A stretch of DNA of 24,488 nt from Bacillota bacterium (GCA_023395435.1 JAEWZG010000009.1:1-24488), one strand, 5' to 3'; positions 7,351-16,996 are shown, counted from the first letter of the stretch. Numbers and translations: made by a program. Notes: a model not told the origin generated them from the letters alone.

Positions 7351-8298
7351 ATGAATAACAGAAATGCACAGTTAATAAAAGAAAATATCAATACAGTTAT
7401 AAAAGGCAAATCAGAAGTTGTAAAGCTCACTCTTACAGTACTTCTTGCGGAAGGTCACCTGCTTTTAGAGGATGTACCTGGAGTCGGGAAGACTACATTA
7501 GCGAATGCCATTGCAAAAAGCATAGACTGCAGTTTTTCAAGAATTCAGTTTACTCCTGATACACTGCCAAGTGATGTTACCGGCTGCTCAATATACAACA
7601 TGAAAACAGGTGAGTTTGATTTTGTGCCTGGTGCTGTTATGAAGAACATCATTCTTGCTGACGAAATAAACAGAACTTCGCCAAAAACACAAGCCTGTCT
7701 TCTTGAAGTAATGCAGGAGCGTCAGGTTACTGTTGATTCAAAAACAATGCCTCTTGAAAGACCGTTTATGGTTATCGCAACACAAAATCCCTCTGATTTC
7801 CTCGGAACATACATATTACCAGAAGCACAGCTTGACCGTTTTATGTTAAGGCTTTCCATTGGATATCCTTCTTCAAATGATGAAAGTATAATGCTTTCAG
7901 ATATGCTCAAGGGTATTTCAAACGAAAATCTAAAGGCAGTTGCAACAAAAGAAGATGTTATAAAAATGCAGGATGAAGTCAAAAAAGTCAGTGTTTGCAA
8001 GGATATAAATGATTATGCGGTAGCAATAACAAGTGCAACCCGTGATAATGAAAACATCAGTCTTGGCGCGAGCCCACGTGCAACAATTGCACTTATAAGA
8101 GCAGCACAGGCATCAGCTTTCATTGACGGGCGAGATTATGTAATTCCTGATGATATCCAGTATCTTGCACCATTTGTATTATCTCATCGAATTGTTCTTT
8201 CCACAAGTGCTAAGATAGCAAATATCACAGAAGAGTCAATTATTGAAAATATTATTAAAAATACAAAAGTTCCTGTATTAGAGTGTGCCGGTAAATAG
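7351..8298 (+). CDS. MoxR-family AAA+ ATPase
   Basis: A cytoplasmic AAA+ ATPase of 315 residues. It has Walker A GVGKTT (residues 44-49), Walker B ILADEINRTSP (Asp104-Glu105), and the family stretch AQLDRFMLRLSIGYP, ending in the helical lid. MoxR proteins act as chaperone-like ATPases helping to assemble or activate partner proteins; they are commonly encoded beside a DUF58 protein and a membrane transglutaminase, exactly as here. ATG 7351 is preceded by a GGAAGCGGGG stretch. The stop is 2 bases before the DUF58 start, so the genes are coupled. The specific client in this organism is unknown. Confidence 0.93.
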   Translation: MNNRNAQLIKENINTVIKGKSEVVKLTLTVLLAEGHLLLEDVPGVGKTTLANAIAKSIDCSFSRIQFTPDTLPSDVTGCSIYNMKTGEFDFVPGAVMKNIILADEINRTSPKTQACLLEVMQERQVTVDSKTMPLERPFMVIATQNPSDFLGTYILPEAQLDRFMLRLSIGYPSSNDESIMLSDMLKGISNENLKAVATKEDVIKMQDEVKKVSVCKDINDYAVAITSATRDNENISLGASPRATIALIRAAQASAFIDGRDYVIPDDIQYLAPFVLSHRIVLSTSAKIANITEESIIENIIKNTKVPVLECAGK

Positions 8299-8300
8299 CC

Positions 8301-9473
8301 ATGAAGAGAAACAGAATCATTCTGATTTTATCTATAATCGGATCAATAGTCTTTATAAGCTTTAATGGAACATCAACTTCATATGCAATTCTATGGTTTG
8401 CTTTATTGTTCCCAGCAGTACTTTTCGGGTATACATATTATGTATATCTTCATTTCAAGGTTTATCAAAATATTGAGAGAAAAACTGTAGTAAAGGGTGA
8501 AAGAATACCTTTCAATTTTATCCTTGCAAATGAAGATTATGTTACCTTTACGAATATCAGAGTTGCCTTCAAGTCGGATGTTGCGACAGTTGACGATGTT
8601 GATCCAGATGAAGAATACTGTCTTTTGCCAGGTGAAAAAATCAGTAAAAGCACAACGCTTTGCTGTAAGTTCCGTGGCGAATACAAGGTCGGAGTACATT
8701 CAGTTACTGTAACCGACTTTTTAAAGGTATTCAGAATAAGCTATCCAACACTTACTGTTATAAATATGCGTGTTTTTCCAAGAGTGGTTGATATTAATAA
8801 TCCATCATTTATTCCTGAAATCAATGATGTGAAGAATATTTCCTGTGCACCACCACAGAAGCAGGATTATCTTGATATTGATATGCGAAAATATATATCA
8901 GGCGATTCTATGAGAATTATTCACTGGAAGACATCAGCAAAAAGGCATGAGCTTATGTCAAGAAAATATTCAGATGAACTTAGGACAGAGGCTGTAATGA
9001 TCCTTGACCTTAGTAAAAGCAAGGAAAAGGATGCAAGAAAGCTTGCTGTTGAAGATAAGGTTCTTGAAACTGTACTTTCAATTGCAAAGTACTATGTTAA
9101 GATAAAAGAACCGTTGCGCATAATATATTTTGATGGAGAACTAAAAAACATTGTTATTAAAAACAAAGCTGATTTTGATTTATTCTATAATCGCTGTGTT
9201 GATATAAAATTCAGTTCATCTGTTGCTCTTTCTGAAATTATAAGGGCAATACCATCGTATTTTAATTCTCAGGTCTTTACTATGGTTGCAACCTGTAATT
9301 TTACTGATGATATGTGCAATGTCTGTGCCATGCTAATTCAGGCGTACAGTACTGTAACACTTCTCAATGTATGCGATAAATTTGATTCTGAGAAATATAA
9401 TCTTAATCCAAAGGTAAACACAATACAAATTGACCTCAACGATGAAATTGACCAGGTTCTCAATAAGACTTAG
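8301..9473 (+). CDS. DUF58-domain membrane-associated protein
   Basis: A 390-residue protein with two N-terminal membrane helices (about residues 5-22 and 28-50), a beta-rich middle, and the DUF58 signature KYISGDSMRIIHWKTSAKRH (about 197-216). It is followed by a von Willebrand A-like part with AVMILDLSKSKEKD. DUF58 proteins are regular partners of MoxR ATPases and are thought to have envelope-related roles; the biochemical function is unknown. It starts 2 bases after the moxR stop with no strong ribosome binding site, consistent with translational coupling. The transglutaminase-like gene follows 9 bases after its stop. Confidence 0.88.
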   Translation: MKRNRIILILSIIGSIVFISFNGTSTSYAILWFALLFPAVLFGYTYYVYLHFKVYQNIERKTVVKGERIPFNFILANEDYVTFTNIRVAFKSDVATVDDVDPDEEYCLLPGEKISKSTTLCCKFRGEYKVGVHSVTVTDFLKVFRISYPTLTVINMRVFPRVVDINNPSFIPEINDVKNISCAPPQKQDYLDIDMRKYISGDSMRIIHWKTSAKRHELMSRKYSDELRTEAVMILDLSKSKEKDARKLAVEDKVLETVLSIAKYYVKIKEPLRIIYFDGELKNIVIKNKADFDLFYNRCVDIKFSSSVALSEIIRAIPSYFNSQVFTMVATCNFTDDMCNVCAMLIQAYSTVTLLNVCDKFDSEKYNLNPKVNTIQIDLNDEIDQVLNKT

Positions 9474-9482
9474 GAGCTTGAT

Positions 9483-11810
9483 ATGAAAATTAATAAATTA
9501 TTAGACAGTCTTTCATATACCTTTATGACTGCTTTACTGATGATATATATTGTAGCAGGCTCAATAATCAGTATTTTTGAGTTTAATGTGAGCTCATTTG
9601 TACTGTTGCTTTTTATTATTTCTGAGGCTGTCATAGTAAAGGTTATAATCCTATTCCGAAAAAAGCTTGTAATGTACTTATCTCTTGTCGCAGCAATTAT
9701 ACTTGTGGTTTTTCTTCTATTCAGGTTTAATGTTTCGGTAATAGGTTATCTTGGCAAGTTCTTTAATTGGATTTTTGTTAACTATATGGATAGGGAAGAA
9801 GCACTCGAATCTTTTTATGTCGTGCTGATGTTTTTTATTACCGTTATTGTTTCAGTAATAGCGTTTATGCTACAAAAAAAATTCTTGACAAGATTTGCTG
9901 TTGCCATTTTATTTGGAGCGGGCACTATTACAATGGCTGTATTGAATATTGGTATTTCTAATCTTCAGATTTTTTGTACTGTTGCCTATATATTGTTTGT
10001 AATTATAGAAAGAGCATTTACACAAAATGAACAGGATAACAATAATAGAGCGCAGAAAATAAGCCAACGGCTTATTCCTTTTATTGTTGTATTTGGTTTG
10101 TGTGTTTCAATTTTCCCATCACAGCAAACACCTTTTCAATGGGGCTTTGTAAAAAGAGCATATAAGAGTATGTACATAAAAATTAATAATACAATAAATG
10201 ATTTTAAGGTCAATTTTATGGGTAAGGATGATTATTACTCATTAAAAATGGTTAGCTATTCTGGGGATGGCAACATTGGCGGGGATTTGGCTGTAATATC
10301 AAATGATAGAGCATTAAATATTGAAACCAATTTTGAACCAACAAAAGCTCTTTATATCACTGGCTCTATTATGAATAATTATGAGAAGAACAAGTGGACA
10401 TCCGACAGAAATAAATCAACAAAAATTATGGAATCAGCTCTTGACTCAGATGAATTGATTTATGCAATTAATAGAAGTGGAGATAAGGTTGATTCAACAA
10501 AGCTAATTGATATTAGAAAGATTACAATAAGCTATGATGGTATACATACAAAAACTATGTTTTTCCCGATTAAAAGCAATTTAATTACTTCAACCGATAA
10601 ATTTAAAGCTGTTGGTGATGAGCTGCACTTTAATAAGTCAAAGGGTTATCCGACAAGTTATAGCGTTGATTATTATGATGTAAGATATTCAAACTCAGAA
10701 TTTGCAAAACTTGTCCATGATCAGGCAGGCTACAAGTATAATGAAGACAATAACGATAAATATTCTTCTTCACGAAAATTATTAGTATTAACAGATAATC
10801 CTGAAGGAGTATTAAAAGAAAGAAGAAATGATATATACTCATCATATACAAATGTTCCTGACAGTATTTCAGAAAGAGTAAAGGAGCTTGCAAAGACTCT
10901 TACAGCAAATTATACTAATGATTATGATAAGCTAAAAGCAATAGAGTATTATTTATCATCAAAATATACATATACAACCACTCCTGGCAAAACTCCGAAG
11001 GGTAAGGAGTTAGTTGATTACTTCCTTTTTGAGTCTCAGAAGGGTTATTGCACATACTATGCAACATCAATGGCTATTCTTGCAAGATGTGTAGGTATTC
11101 CAACAAGATACGTTCAGGGCTTTATGTGCCAAGCGGATTACAGTGCATTTACATATGAAGCAAAAAATAGCTCAGCTCATGCCTGGGTGGAGGGTTATAT
11201 AGAAGGAATAGGTTGGGTGCCATTCGAACCTACGTCTTCTTTCACTGATAAAAGATATCCTCGAAACGATGAGGCGACGGTGGAACCTGATGAATCGGAA
11301 AATGAAAATAATCTTGATATAGATAATAAAAAGATTAACGAGATTATGAATAGAGGTAAGAAAAATAACTCTGATATTATGGCTGCAATAATAATTATAT
11401 GTGTTGCTATAGTTTTTCTTCTTATTATATTTATTGTAGCTTCGTATTTTGTTGTAATGAAGCGCTTTAGAAAGAAGTATTCAAGAGGCAGCTGCAATGA
11501 AAATTATATGCAGATGTTTTTGTATATGATGAAGTTGCTTGAACTTAACGGATATTCTCCGCATGAGGCGGAAACTATCCAGCAGTTTGCTCAGAGAATT
11601 TCAAAAGAGTATAACACCAAGGAAATGGATATTCAGACTATTGTTAAGGCTTTCATGAGGATCCGATATGGTGGTCATAGTATTACTGATAAGCAGCTTG
11701 AATATATTTGCTCTTTCTGTGATACTCTTGTAAAAGAAAGAATTGAGCTTAAAGGCAAGTTAAGATTTTTTATAAAAGATTATTTTATAAAGAGCAGGTT
11801 ATTAAAATAA
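9483..11810 (+). CDS. Membrane-anchored transglutaminase-like protein with C-terminal DUF4129
   Basis: 775 residues, TgpA-like in layout. About six N-terminal membrane helices (residues 15 to about 210) come first. A long extracytoplasmic region contains the transglutaminase core GYCTYYATSMAILARCVGIP (nucleophile Cys523) and SSAHAWVEGYIEGIGWVPFE (His566). One more membrane helix (about 635-660) precedes a cytoplasmic tail resembling DUF4129 (HEAETIQQFAQRIS...FMRIRYGG). The third catalytic position is Glu582 (FEPT) rather than the Asp of classical transglutaminases; I believe this occurs in other bacterial relatives. The natural reaction may be protease-like or transfer-like. GGAG precedes ATG 9483. 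It is the third gene of the moxR operon. Confidence 0.9.
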   Translation: MKINKLLDSLSYTFMTALLMIYIVAGSIISIFEFNVSSFVLLLFIISEAVIVKVIILFRKKLVMYLSLVAAIILVVFLLFRFNVSVIGYLGKFFNWIFVNYMDREEALESFYVVLMFFITVIVSVIAFMLQKKFLTRFAVAILFGAGTITMAVLNIGISNLQIFCTVAYILFVIIERAFTQNEQDNNNRAQKISQRLIPFIVVFGLCVSIFPSQQTPFQWGFVKRAYKSMYIKINNTINDFKVNFMGKDDYYSLKMVSYSGDGNIGGDLAVISNDRALNIETNFEPTKALYITGSIMNNYEKNKWTSDRNKSTKIMESALDSDELIYAINRSGDKVDSTKLIDIRKITISYDGIHTKTMFFPIKSNLITSTDKFKAVGDELHFNKSKGYPTSYSVDYYDVRYSNSEFAKLVHDQAGYKYNEDNNDKYSSSRKLLVLTDNPEGVLKERRNDIYSSYTNVPDSISERVKELAKTLTANYTNDYDKLKAIEYYLSSKYTYTTTPGKTPKGKELVDYFLFESQKGYCTYYATSMAILARCVGIPTRYVQGFMCQADYSAFTYEAKNSSAHAWVEGYIEGIGWVPFEPTSSFTDKRYPRNDEATVEPDESENENNLDIDNKKINEIMNRGKKNNSDIMAAIIIICVAIVFLLIIFIVASYFVVMKRFRKKYSRGSCNENYMQMFLYMMKLLELNGYSPHEAETIQQFAQRISKEYNTKEMDIQTIVKAFMRIRYGGHSITDKQLEYICSFCDTLVKERIELKGKLRFFIKDYFIKSRLLK

Positions 11811-11833
11811 AAGCAATGAAACAGGGTGATAAG

Positions 11834-12073
11834 ATGGGTTATGAGTATAAATTTTTTTCTCATAAGGAATGCGAGTATTTTCCTTGTCACATGACTGATA
11901 ATTCAGATAATTTTAACTGTCTGTTCTGCTATTGCCCGTTGTATCCTATTGTAGATTGTGGCGGAAACTACTCTGTTCTTGAAAACAAAATCAAGGATTG
12001 CTCGGAGTGCATGCTCCCACATAAGCGCGGAAATTACGACTATATAATTTCAAAACTGAATAAATTAAATTAG
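11834..12073 (+). CDS. Cysteine-rich small-domain protein, 79 residues
   Basis: A small protein with eight cysteines (13, 18, 29, 32, 34, 42, 56, 59) in the pattern of the 'cysteine-rich small domain' family, including NCLFCYCPLYP and KDCSECMLPH. It probably binds zinc or another metal. Relatives occur alone or beside cobamide-salvage genes; a role here is not evident. An upstream ATG at 11816 is in frame, but AGGGTGA just before ATG 11834 and the family start (GYEYKFFSHKECEYFPCH) support the shorter form. It follows the transglutaminase gene by about 23 bases and ends 11 bases before a terminator, so it is the last gene of the moxR operon. Confidence 0.82.
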   Translation: MGYEYKFFSHKECEYFPCHMTDNSDNFNCLFCYCPLYPIVDCGGNYSVLENKIKDCSECMLPHKRGNYDYIISKLNKLN

Positions 12074-12083
12074 ACAAATGAAC

Positions 12084-12109
12084 AAACGCCTGCGTTTTTG
12101 CAGGCGTTT
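12084..12109 (+). terminator. Intrinsic terminator of the moxR operon
   Basis: AAACGCCTGC (12084-12093) and GCAGGCGTTT (12100-12109) form a perfect 10-bp stem with a 6-base loop, 10 bases after the stop of the cysteine-rich gene and followed by a T-rich stretch. Confidence 0.9.
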
Positions 12110-12113
12110 ATTA

Positions 12114-12142
12114 TTTACAAAATAAAACATAAATGCTATGAT
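12114..12142 (+). promoter_or_regulatory. Promoter of the PIG-L deacetylase gene (extended -10)
   Basis: TTTACA (12114-12119), a 17-base spacer and TATGAT (12137-12142) preceded by TGC, giving an extended -10. It falls between the terminator and the deacetylase start at 12170. Confidence 0.65.
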
Positions 12143-12169
12143 AGTATTACCAAACTACCGGAGGACAAT

Positions 12170-13531
12170 ATGAAGAAAATAATTAGTTTTATTATATGCC
12201 TGTGTGTTATGCTTACGTTATGCAGCGTTTCTGCACTTTCGACAACTACAACAGCTCAGGATCTGACCAAAACAAATACGGTAAAATTATCAAACAATGC
12301 TAACGGAAAGCTTTTGTCTGATGAAAAACGCACAACAAAGCTTACACTTAAAGCTGGGGCCAAAATAACAATATCAAATACACAGCAGTTTTCAAGTATA
12401 TATATTATATGGGATAAGCCACCTGGCGAATGGATATTGACCATTAATGGTGTTGACCAGACTTATGGAATAAATGATTTTATACATGAATACATAGACT
12501 TACCGAATTTGACAAATGAAGTTACTATTACTACAAAATCAGACAGTGTTATTCTTTGTGATGTCTATACTTTCACAAGTAATCAGACACCTGATTGGGT
12601 ACAGAAGTGGGATCCTCCTTATGAAAATGCAGATATGCTCTTAATGCCAACACACGCTGATGATGAGCTTATCTTCTTTGGTGGAACAATTCCTTATTAT
12701 TCTGGTGAAAAGGGATTAAAGGTTCAAGTTGCATATATGACGTATCATTGGGGCGAGCCTTATCGTCCTCACGAAGCATTAAATGCCCTGTGGGCGTGCG
12801 GGCTTACAGCATATCCAGTTATGGGTGCGTTTTCGGATATTTATTCTACCTCACTTGTCCATGCAAAAAAGGTATACAATTATGATAAAATAATTAATTA
12901 TAATATTGAACTTATAAGAAGATTTAAACCTGAGGTCATTATTGGGCATGATTTAAAAGGCGAGTACGGACACGGCGGACATATGATAAATGCAAATGCC
13001 TTGGCAGAAGCTCTGACAAAATCAAATGACAGCTCAATATCTCCTGAATCCGCACAGAAATACGGCGTTTGGGACGTTCCTAAAACATATCTTCACCTTT
13101 ATGGCGAAAACAAGGTGAAAATGAACTGGGATATTCCTTTGAATAAGTTTAATGGTAAGACAGCATATGAAATGGCCGTTATTGGGTTCTCATATCATTC
13201 TTCGCAACAGCAATGGTATTCGGTGAAAAAGACTCCTGGAGTTTACGATTGTCAGGCATTCGGCTTATATCGCACAACTGTTGGACCAGACACTGGTCTG
13301 AATGATTTTATGGAAAATATAAAGCTGGAGGAAGAAAAAAAGCCTGAGGAAAGTTCTGTTGTTGATAGCACACCAGACAGTCAGGACTCATCAACAACTG
13401 ATGAAAAGAAACCAAGCACCACAGAAAAGAATGAAGAATATAAAGCATACATATTTATCGCCGGAAGTGTGTTTATCGTTGGAATAGTATTGATAATATT
13501 CATGCAAAGAAAAAAGAAAAATAAAAAGTAA
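12170..13531 (+). CDS. Secreted, membrane-anchored PIG-L (LmbE-like) deacetylase
   Basis: 453 residues. The signal peptide (MKKIISFIICLCVMLTLCSV, cleavage likely near SAL) is followed by a beta-rich domain of unknown type (about 35-138) and then a PIG-L metal-dependent N-acetylglucosaminyl deacetylase domain (about 150-390). The metal motif is THADDELIFFGG (His162, Asp164/165), and the second half of the site is GHDLKGEYGHGGH. A Ser/Thr/Glu-rich spacer (about 395-425), a membrane helix and a lysine-rich tail (QRKKKNKK) indicate cell-surface anchoring without an LPXTG motif. Likely to deacetylate amino-sugar glycans, but the substrate is unknown. ATG 12170 follows CGGAGG; the longer open frame from 12098 would start inside the terminator and lose the signal peptide. 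Confidence 0.88.
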   Translation: MKKIISFIICLCVMLTLCSVSALSTTTTAQDLTKTNTVKLSNNANGKLLSDEKRTTKLTLKAGAKITISNTQQFSSIYIIWDKPPGEWILTINGVDQTYGINDFIHEYIDLPNLTNEVTITTKSDSVILCDVYTFTSNQTPDWVQKWDPPYENADMLLMPTHADDELIFFGGTIPYYSGEKGLKVQVAYMTYHWGEPYRPHEALNALWACGLTAYPVMGAFSDIYSTSLVHAKKVYNYDKIINYNIELIRRFKPEVIIGHDLKGEYGHGGHMINANALAEALTKSNDSSISPESAQKYGVWDVPKTYLHLYGENKVKMNWDIPLNKFNGKTAYEMAVIGFSYHSSQQQWYSVKKTPGVYDCQAFGLYRTTVGPDTGLNDFMENIKLEEEKKPEESSVVDSTPDSQDSSTTDEKKPSTTEKNEEYKAYIFIAGSVFIVGIVLIIFMQRKKKNKK

Positions 13532-13536
13532 ATAAT

Positions 13537-13564
13537 AAAAGGCAACCGATAAGGTTGCCTTTTT
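13537..13564. terminator. Bidirectional terminator between convergent genes
   Basis: AAAAGGCAACC (13537-13547) pairs with GGTTGCCTTTT (13553-13563) around a 5-base loop. A T run follows on the plus strand. It lies 6 bases after the deacetylase stop and next to the stop of the convergent membrane-protein gene. Confidence 0.88.
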
Positions 13565-13565
13565 G

Positions 13566-16500
13566 CTATTTCTTAAAGTAATCAAACAACTTGAATTTCC
13601 ACTTGGTTATTCCTTTTTGTTTCCTTCGCTCGTTGGCTGCTGCCATACAAAGTAGAATAATACCAGCGGTAAGAAGGTAAACCCACCATTGAATTTCAAT
13701 CCAGAAGTTTCTTGTGAGGTAAAACGTCAGGAAAATCAACGTACAGGCTGACAGCAAAAACCATCGCATACTTTTATTTGTGAAGGATATAAAAAGTACT
13801 ATCATCATAAGGCAGAGTATAATCAAAGCATCAATAAGTTCTTCTGAAATAATTGCAGCTAATCCAAGATAAATAACTGAAAGCAATGCAGTAATGAAAG
13901 CAATGTTCCAGGTGAGTTCCCTTTTATCTTTCCAGAGCAATATAATTACTGCACAAAGGATTGCAATAGGTATCAAGAATACCTCTGACTCGATAATATC
14001 AGGAATTTCAAAGAATTTTTGTGCCCAGAAGGCTATTGATAAACATATACTCGTAAAAAGTATTAAAAGTTTATCTGTTTCAGATTTAAGTCCTCTTCTA
14101 AAGTAACCCATAATATAAATTGCTGACAATATAAATACAAAGAATGCAAAATGCTCATTATACGGGAGCAAAAATACAAATATAAAGCTTGTGATTGTGA
14201 GCCAGTCAAGGGATTCAGCAACATTCTGTTTTAATATAAATGACTTGTGAATCAATCTTCCTGATACTAAAAATGCTAAGAAACATAATACGAGTATAGA
14301 CATTATAATAAAGTATCTATCTGTGAAGCACATACATGCTCGTTTTATAGCAAATGGTAGATAAAGCAATGGGAGAAATCTGATTAAATTTATTCTTACA
14401 AAGCTGAATGCAGAGTAAGACGCTAATGACATAGCAATTACAAACAGATAATATCCTATTGCGTTCTCATTGTTATAATTAATCAATAGAATAACAAAAC
14501 TAAGAATTGCTATGGAATATGAACTGAAAATAGCAAGAGAATAAAAATTCTTACCCATATATTTCTTCGCAATAAGGTAAAGCGCAAATATTATCAGTGG
14601 AAGTAATGAAACGATAACCCAAGCATTAATAACACTAATGTCATAATTGAGAATAGATATTATAATAGCAAGTGCTGTTGTTGCTAATAAAGAAACAGTA
14701 CTTATGACAAAAGCTGTTTTATTCAAGTTGTTTCTTATTTCAAAAGACTTGAAGGCGATAATTATCACAGCTATCCACATATAAGGCATACGGCGAGTGT
14801 CCACTATAAGCTCGCGGATAAATAATATGCTAATAAAAGAAAGTGAAGATATAAATGATGGAAGTAAAATATTCTTTAAGGTAATACTATCTTTTTTAAA
14901 TAAGGACGATAGCACAGCTAATGCTCCTAAAATTAAAGCACAAGGGAAGAAGCATAGAGAAAAGCTTGTTATATCATTGAAATCAATACTTACACGCTGA
15001 TATGCTGAAATTGCTATAAGTATCGGTACAACTGAAACAACACAGCTAAATAATATTGAGAGAACTTTGTTTTTATCGGTTGCAAGAATCAATGATGCAA
15101 TAGCAAAGATAATTATACATATTAATGATGCTGTTGCTATATCAGCAGCTGCAATCTGATTTATAGAAATATACCAGCAGACAAGCCCAGTTAGTCCGAA
15201 TATTAAATTAGAAGCAAGCGTTCTAATTTTCGGAGTAGATCTATAGACAAGCAATGCTACAAGCGTAAGTGACGTGAACAATACAAGCTTTCCCGGTGAA
15301 TGTGGAGAGAAATATGACGACAATCCTTGTAATAAAATAAATACAAGAACAGTCTGACCATAAAGAGCGAGTCGAATTTTATCCCTGAATGCGTGCCAAC
15401 TCATATCTGCAATAAGTATAGCTATCAGAATAAGTGTTGTAATACTCCATTTTGCTGAAAAGATAAATATACTGGTTGAAAAAAGAAAAATAAAAGGAAC
15501 AGTTACAAGAGAAACATATTTCAGAATAATCTTAACAGGGTCCTTTATAACATTAGTAATAGTCAAAACTGTAGAAAGTAATGCCAATCCTACAAACGGT
15601 AATAAGAAATCAGAAATACTATCAGGACTAACAAGTTTATACAGTCCGACAAACAATAGTACAGCATATGGATATACTCCGAAGCTGTGCTTAGAATGAA
15701 TAAACAGCGGGTTCAAAAATACAAAAGAGAAGATAGCAAGCGGAATAAGTGATACTATTCCTTCAGTTGTAATAAGCAGTGAAATAAGACTGAGGACTCC
15801 TGTATTTATAACAGTAAATAGTTTTAATTTTTTTGAATAATGACTATTGCCTTCCGTAATTTCAGAAAAATCGATAACAAGTATAAATACTGTTGAGTAA
15901 ACAGCGATGCATATCGCAAAAATATCACCAGGCATATTAAACTGGTTTAATATGCACAGGAAGGTTGCTGTAATGCAAGTTAAAAAAGTCCATGAGAAAA
16001 AAGCAATACAATATTTTATTGAGCCGATATAGCTTGTTATTCCAAGAGTAGCAAATGCTGTCATCAGTAGTATAGGTCTGCCTTCCCCTGACAGTGACAT
16101 CCAGCCACCGAGAAGGTCGAAATAACCTGCGCATATTATAGTAAGCGGTAAAAATATACTACCTAGAATATAAAACGCTGTTGAGGTTTTATTAAGATGA
16201 ATTACCCTTTCTGCAAGCACAGAAACGCAGAAAAATAAAGCAGATATAGAAAATACTATTATTGTTTTAGCAATATCAGGTAATAACTCCCAAGTTGTTG
16301 TTGAGAAAATAATACCGGCAAGAACAACAAACACAACCCCAAGAACAAGTATAATGCTTGTCTTTATGGATTCATTTGATACAGAAGTAACAGGATTCTG
16401 AGGTTGTATTGGTCTGTATGGAGGGGGCGCAAAAGCTTGTTGTGGTGGTATTGGCTGAACAGGTCGTGGAGGAGCCTGTTGGTACTGTGGTTGCATAACA

Positions 16501-16883
16501 GGTGGGATATTTGGATTTGAAATTGGCGGAATATTCTGCTGAAATGGTTGTTGCATAGGTTGTCGCATTTGTTGTGGATTAATTGGAGGGCGATAGCCCT
16601 GTTGCTGATTTGGATACACTGGTGGATGTTGAGAGTATGGAGGATACATATAAGGGTTAACCGGTGGTCTGTTATATGTATTTATTGCATTTGGATCATT
16701 TATATAGCTTATACAATTTCTGTACTCATCCTGCGAGATCTTTCCAGTTTTAAAAAGGCGGTCAAGCTCATGATTATATTTTTGGATTGACTTTTTTAGT
16801 TTTGAATTATTTACAGCGAAAATTATAAACAATGGGGTAAAAACAAGTGCACAAAGAACCATAAATACCAAAATAATATCCAA
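13566..16883 (-). CDS. Giant polytopic membrane protein (1105 residues) with Pro/Gln-rich linker
   Basis: The N-terminus has one membrane helix (about 3-25), then a short charged helical segment (LDRLFKTGKISQDEYRNCIS) like the small C-terminal helix motifs that follow membrane anchors. Next comes a roughly 110-residue Pro/Gln/Tyr-rich linker (about 70-165), then some 25-30 hydrophobic helices to residue 1095 and a basic tail (NERRKQKGITKWKFKLFDYF). No catalytic motif is visible. The layout resembles large uncharacterised polytopic proteins of actinobacteria and clostridia (DUF2157/SCO7613-like), which is only a loose comparison. The start is TTG 16883: a stop codon lies directly upstream in frame and GGAGGTGA is about 10 bases away. 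Monocistronic, with its own promoter and terminator. Confidence 0.82.
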   Translation of the reverse strand: MDIILVFMVLCALVFTPLFIIFAVNNSKLKKSIQKYNHELDRLFKTGKISQDEYRNCISYINDPNAINTYNRPPVNPYMYPPYSQHPPVYPNQQQGYRPPINPQQMRQPMQQPFQQNIPPISNPNIPPVMQPQYQQAPPRPVQPIPPQQAFAPPPYRPIQPQNPVTSVSNESIKTSIILVLGVVFVVLAGIIFSTTTWELLPDIAKTIIVFSISALFFCVSVLAERVIHLNKTSTAFYILGSIFLPLTIICAGYFDLLGGWMSLSGEGRPILLMTAFATLGITSYIGSIKYCIAFFSWTFLTCITATFLCILNQFNMPGDIFAICIAVYSTVFILVIDFSEITEGNSHYSKKLKLFTVINTGVLSLISLLITTEGIVSLIPLAIFSFVFLNPLFIHSKHSFGVYPYAVLLFVGLYKLVSPDSISDFLLPFVGLALLSTVLTITNVIKDPVKIILKYVSLVTVPFIFLFSTSIFIFSAKWSITTLILIAILIADMSWHAFRDKIRLALYGQTVLVFILLQGLSSYFSPHSPGKLVLFTSLTLVALLVYRSTPKIRTLASNLIFGLTGLVCWYISINQIAAADIATASLICIIIFAIASLILATDKNKVLSILFSCVVSVVPILIAISAYQRVSIDFNDITSFSLCFFPCALILGALAVLSSLFKKDSITLKNILLPSFISSLSFISILFIRELIVDTRRMPYMWIAVIIIAFKSFEIRNNLNKTAFVISTVSLLATTALAIIISILNYDISVINAWVIVSLLPLIIFALYLIAKKYMGKNFYSLAIFSSYSIAILSFVILLINYNNENAIGYYLFVIAMSLASYSAFSFVRINLIRFLPLLYLPFAIKRACMCFTDRYFIIMSILVLCFLAFLVSGRLIHKSFILKQNVAESLDWLTITSFIFVFLLPYNEHFAFFVFILSAIYIMGYFRRGLKSETDKLLILFTSICLSIAFWAQKFFEIPDIIESEVFLIPIAILCAVIILLWKDKRELTWNIAFITALLSVIYLGLAAIISEELIDALIILCLMMIVLFISFTNKSMRWFLLSACTLIFLTFYLTRNFWIEIQWWVYLLTAGIILLCMAAANERRKQKGITKWKFKLFDYFKK

Positions 16884-16912
16884 TCACGAATCACCTCCAA
16901 ATTTCAAAGTAT

Positions 16913-16940
16913 ATTATAGGTACATATTACCACAAAACAA
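16913..16940 (-). promoter_or_regulatory. Promoter of the giant membrane-protein gene
   Basis: On the minus strand TTGTTT (16940-16935) and a perfect TATAAT (16918-16913) are separated by 16 bases, just downstream of the feoB terminator and about 30 bases before the TTG start. Confidence 0.62.
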
Positions 16941-16955
16941 GTAATTTGTAAATGA

Positions 16956-16983
16956 AAAGCCGCACTATTTTAAGTACGGCTTT
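16956..16983 (-). terminator. Intrinsic terminator after the feoB 3' half
   Basis: AAAGCCG (16956-16962) with CGGCTTT (16977-16983), extended by ACT/AGT after one mismatch, forms a stem of about 10 bp, 13 bases beyond the feoB stop and followed by TTTTCATTT on the minus strand. Confidence 0.75.
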
Positions 16984-16996
16984 ATTATATAGGGGA

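Noticed and set aside
12098..12169. Longer N-terminus for the PIG-L deacetylase
   Set aside because: It would start inside the moxR-operon terminator and bury the signal peptide; ATG 12170 has CGGAGG.
16548..16790. Plus-strand ORF opposite the Pro/Gln-rich linker
   Set aside because: A shadow of the repetitive codons of the linker on the other strand; Ile/Trp/Arg-rich nonsense composition.
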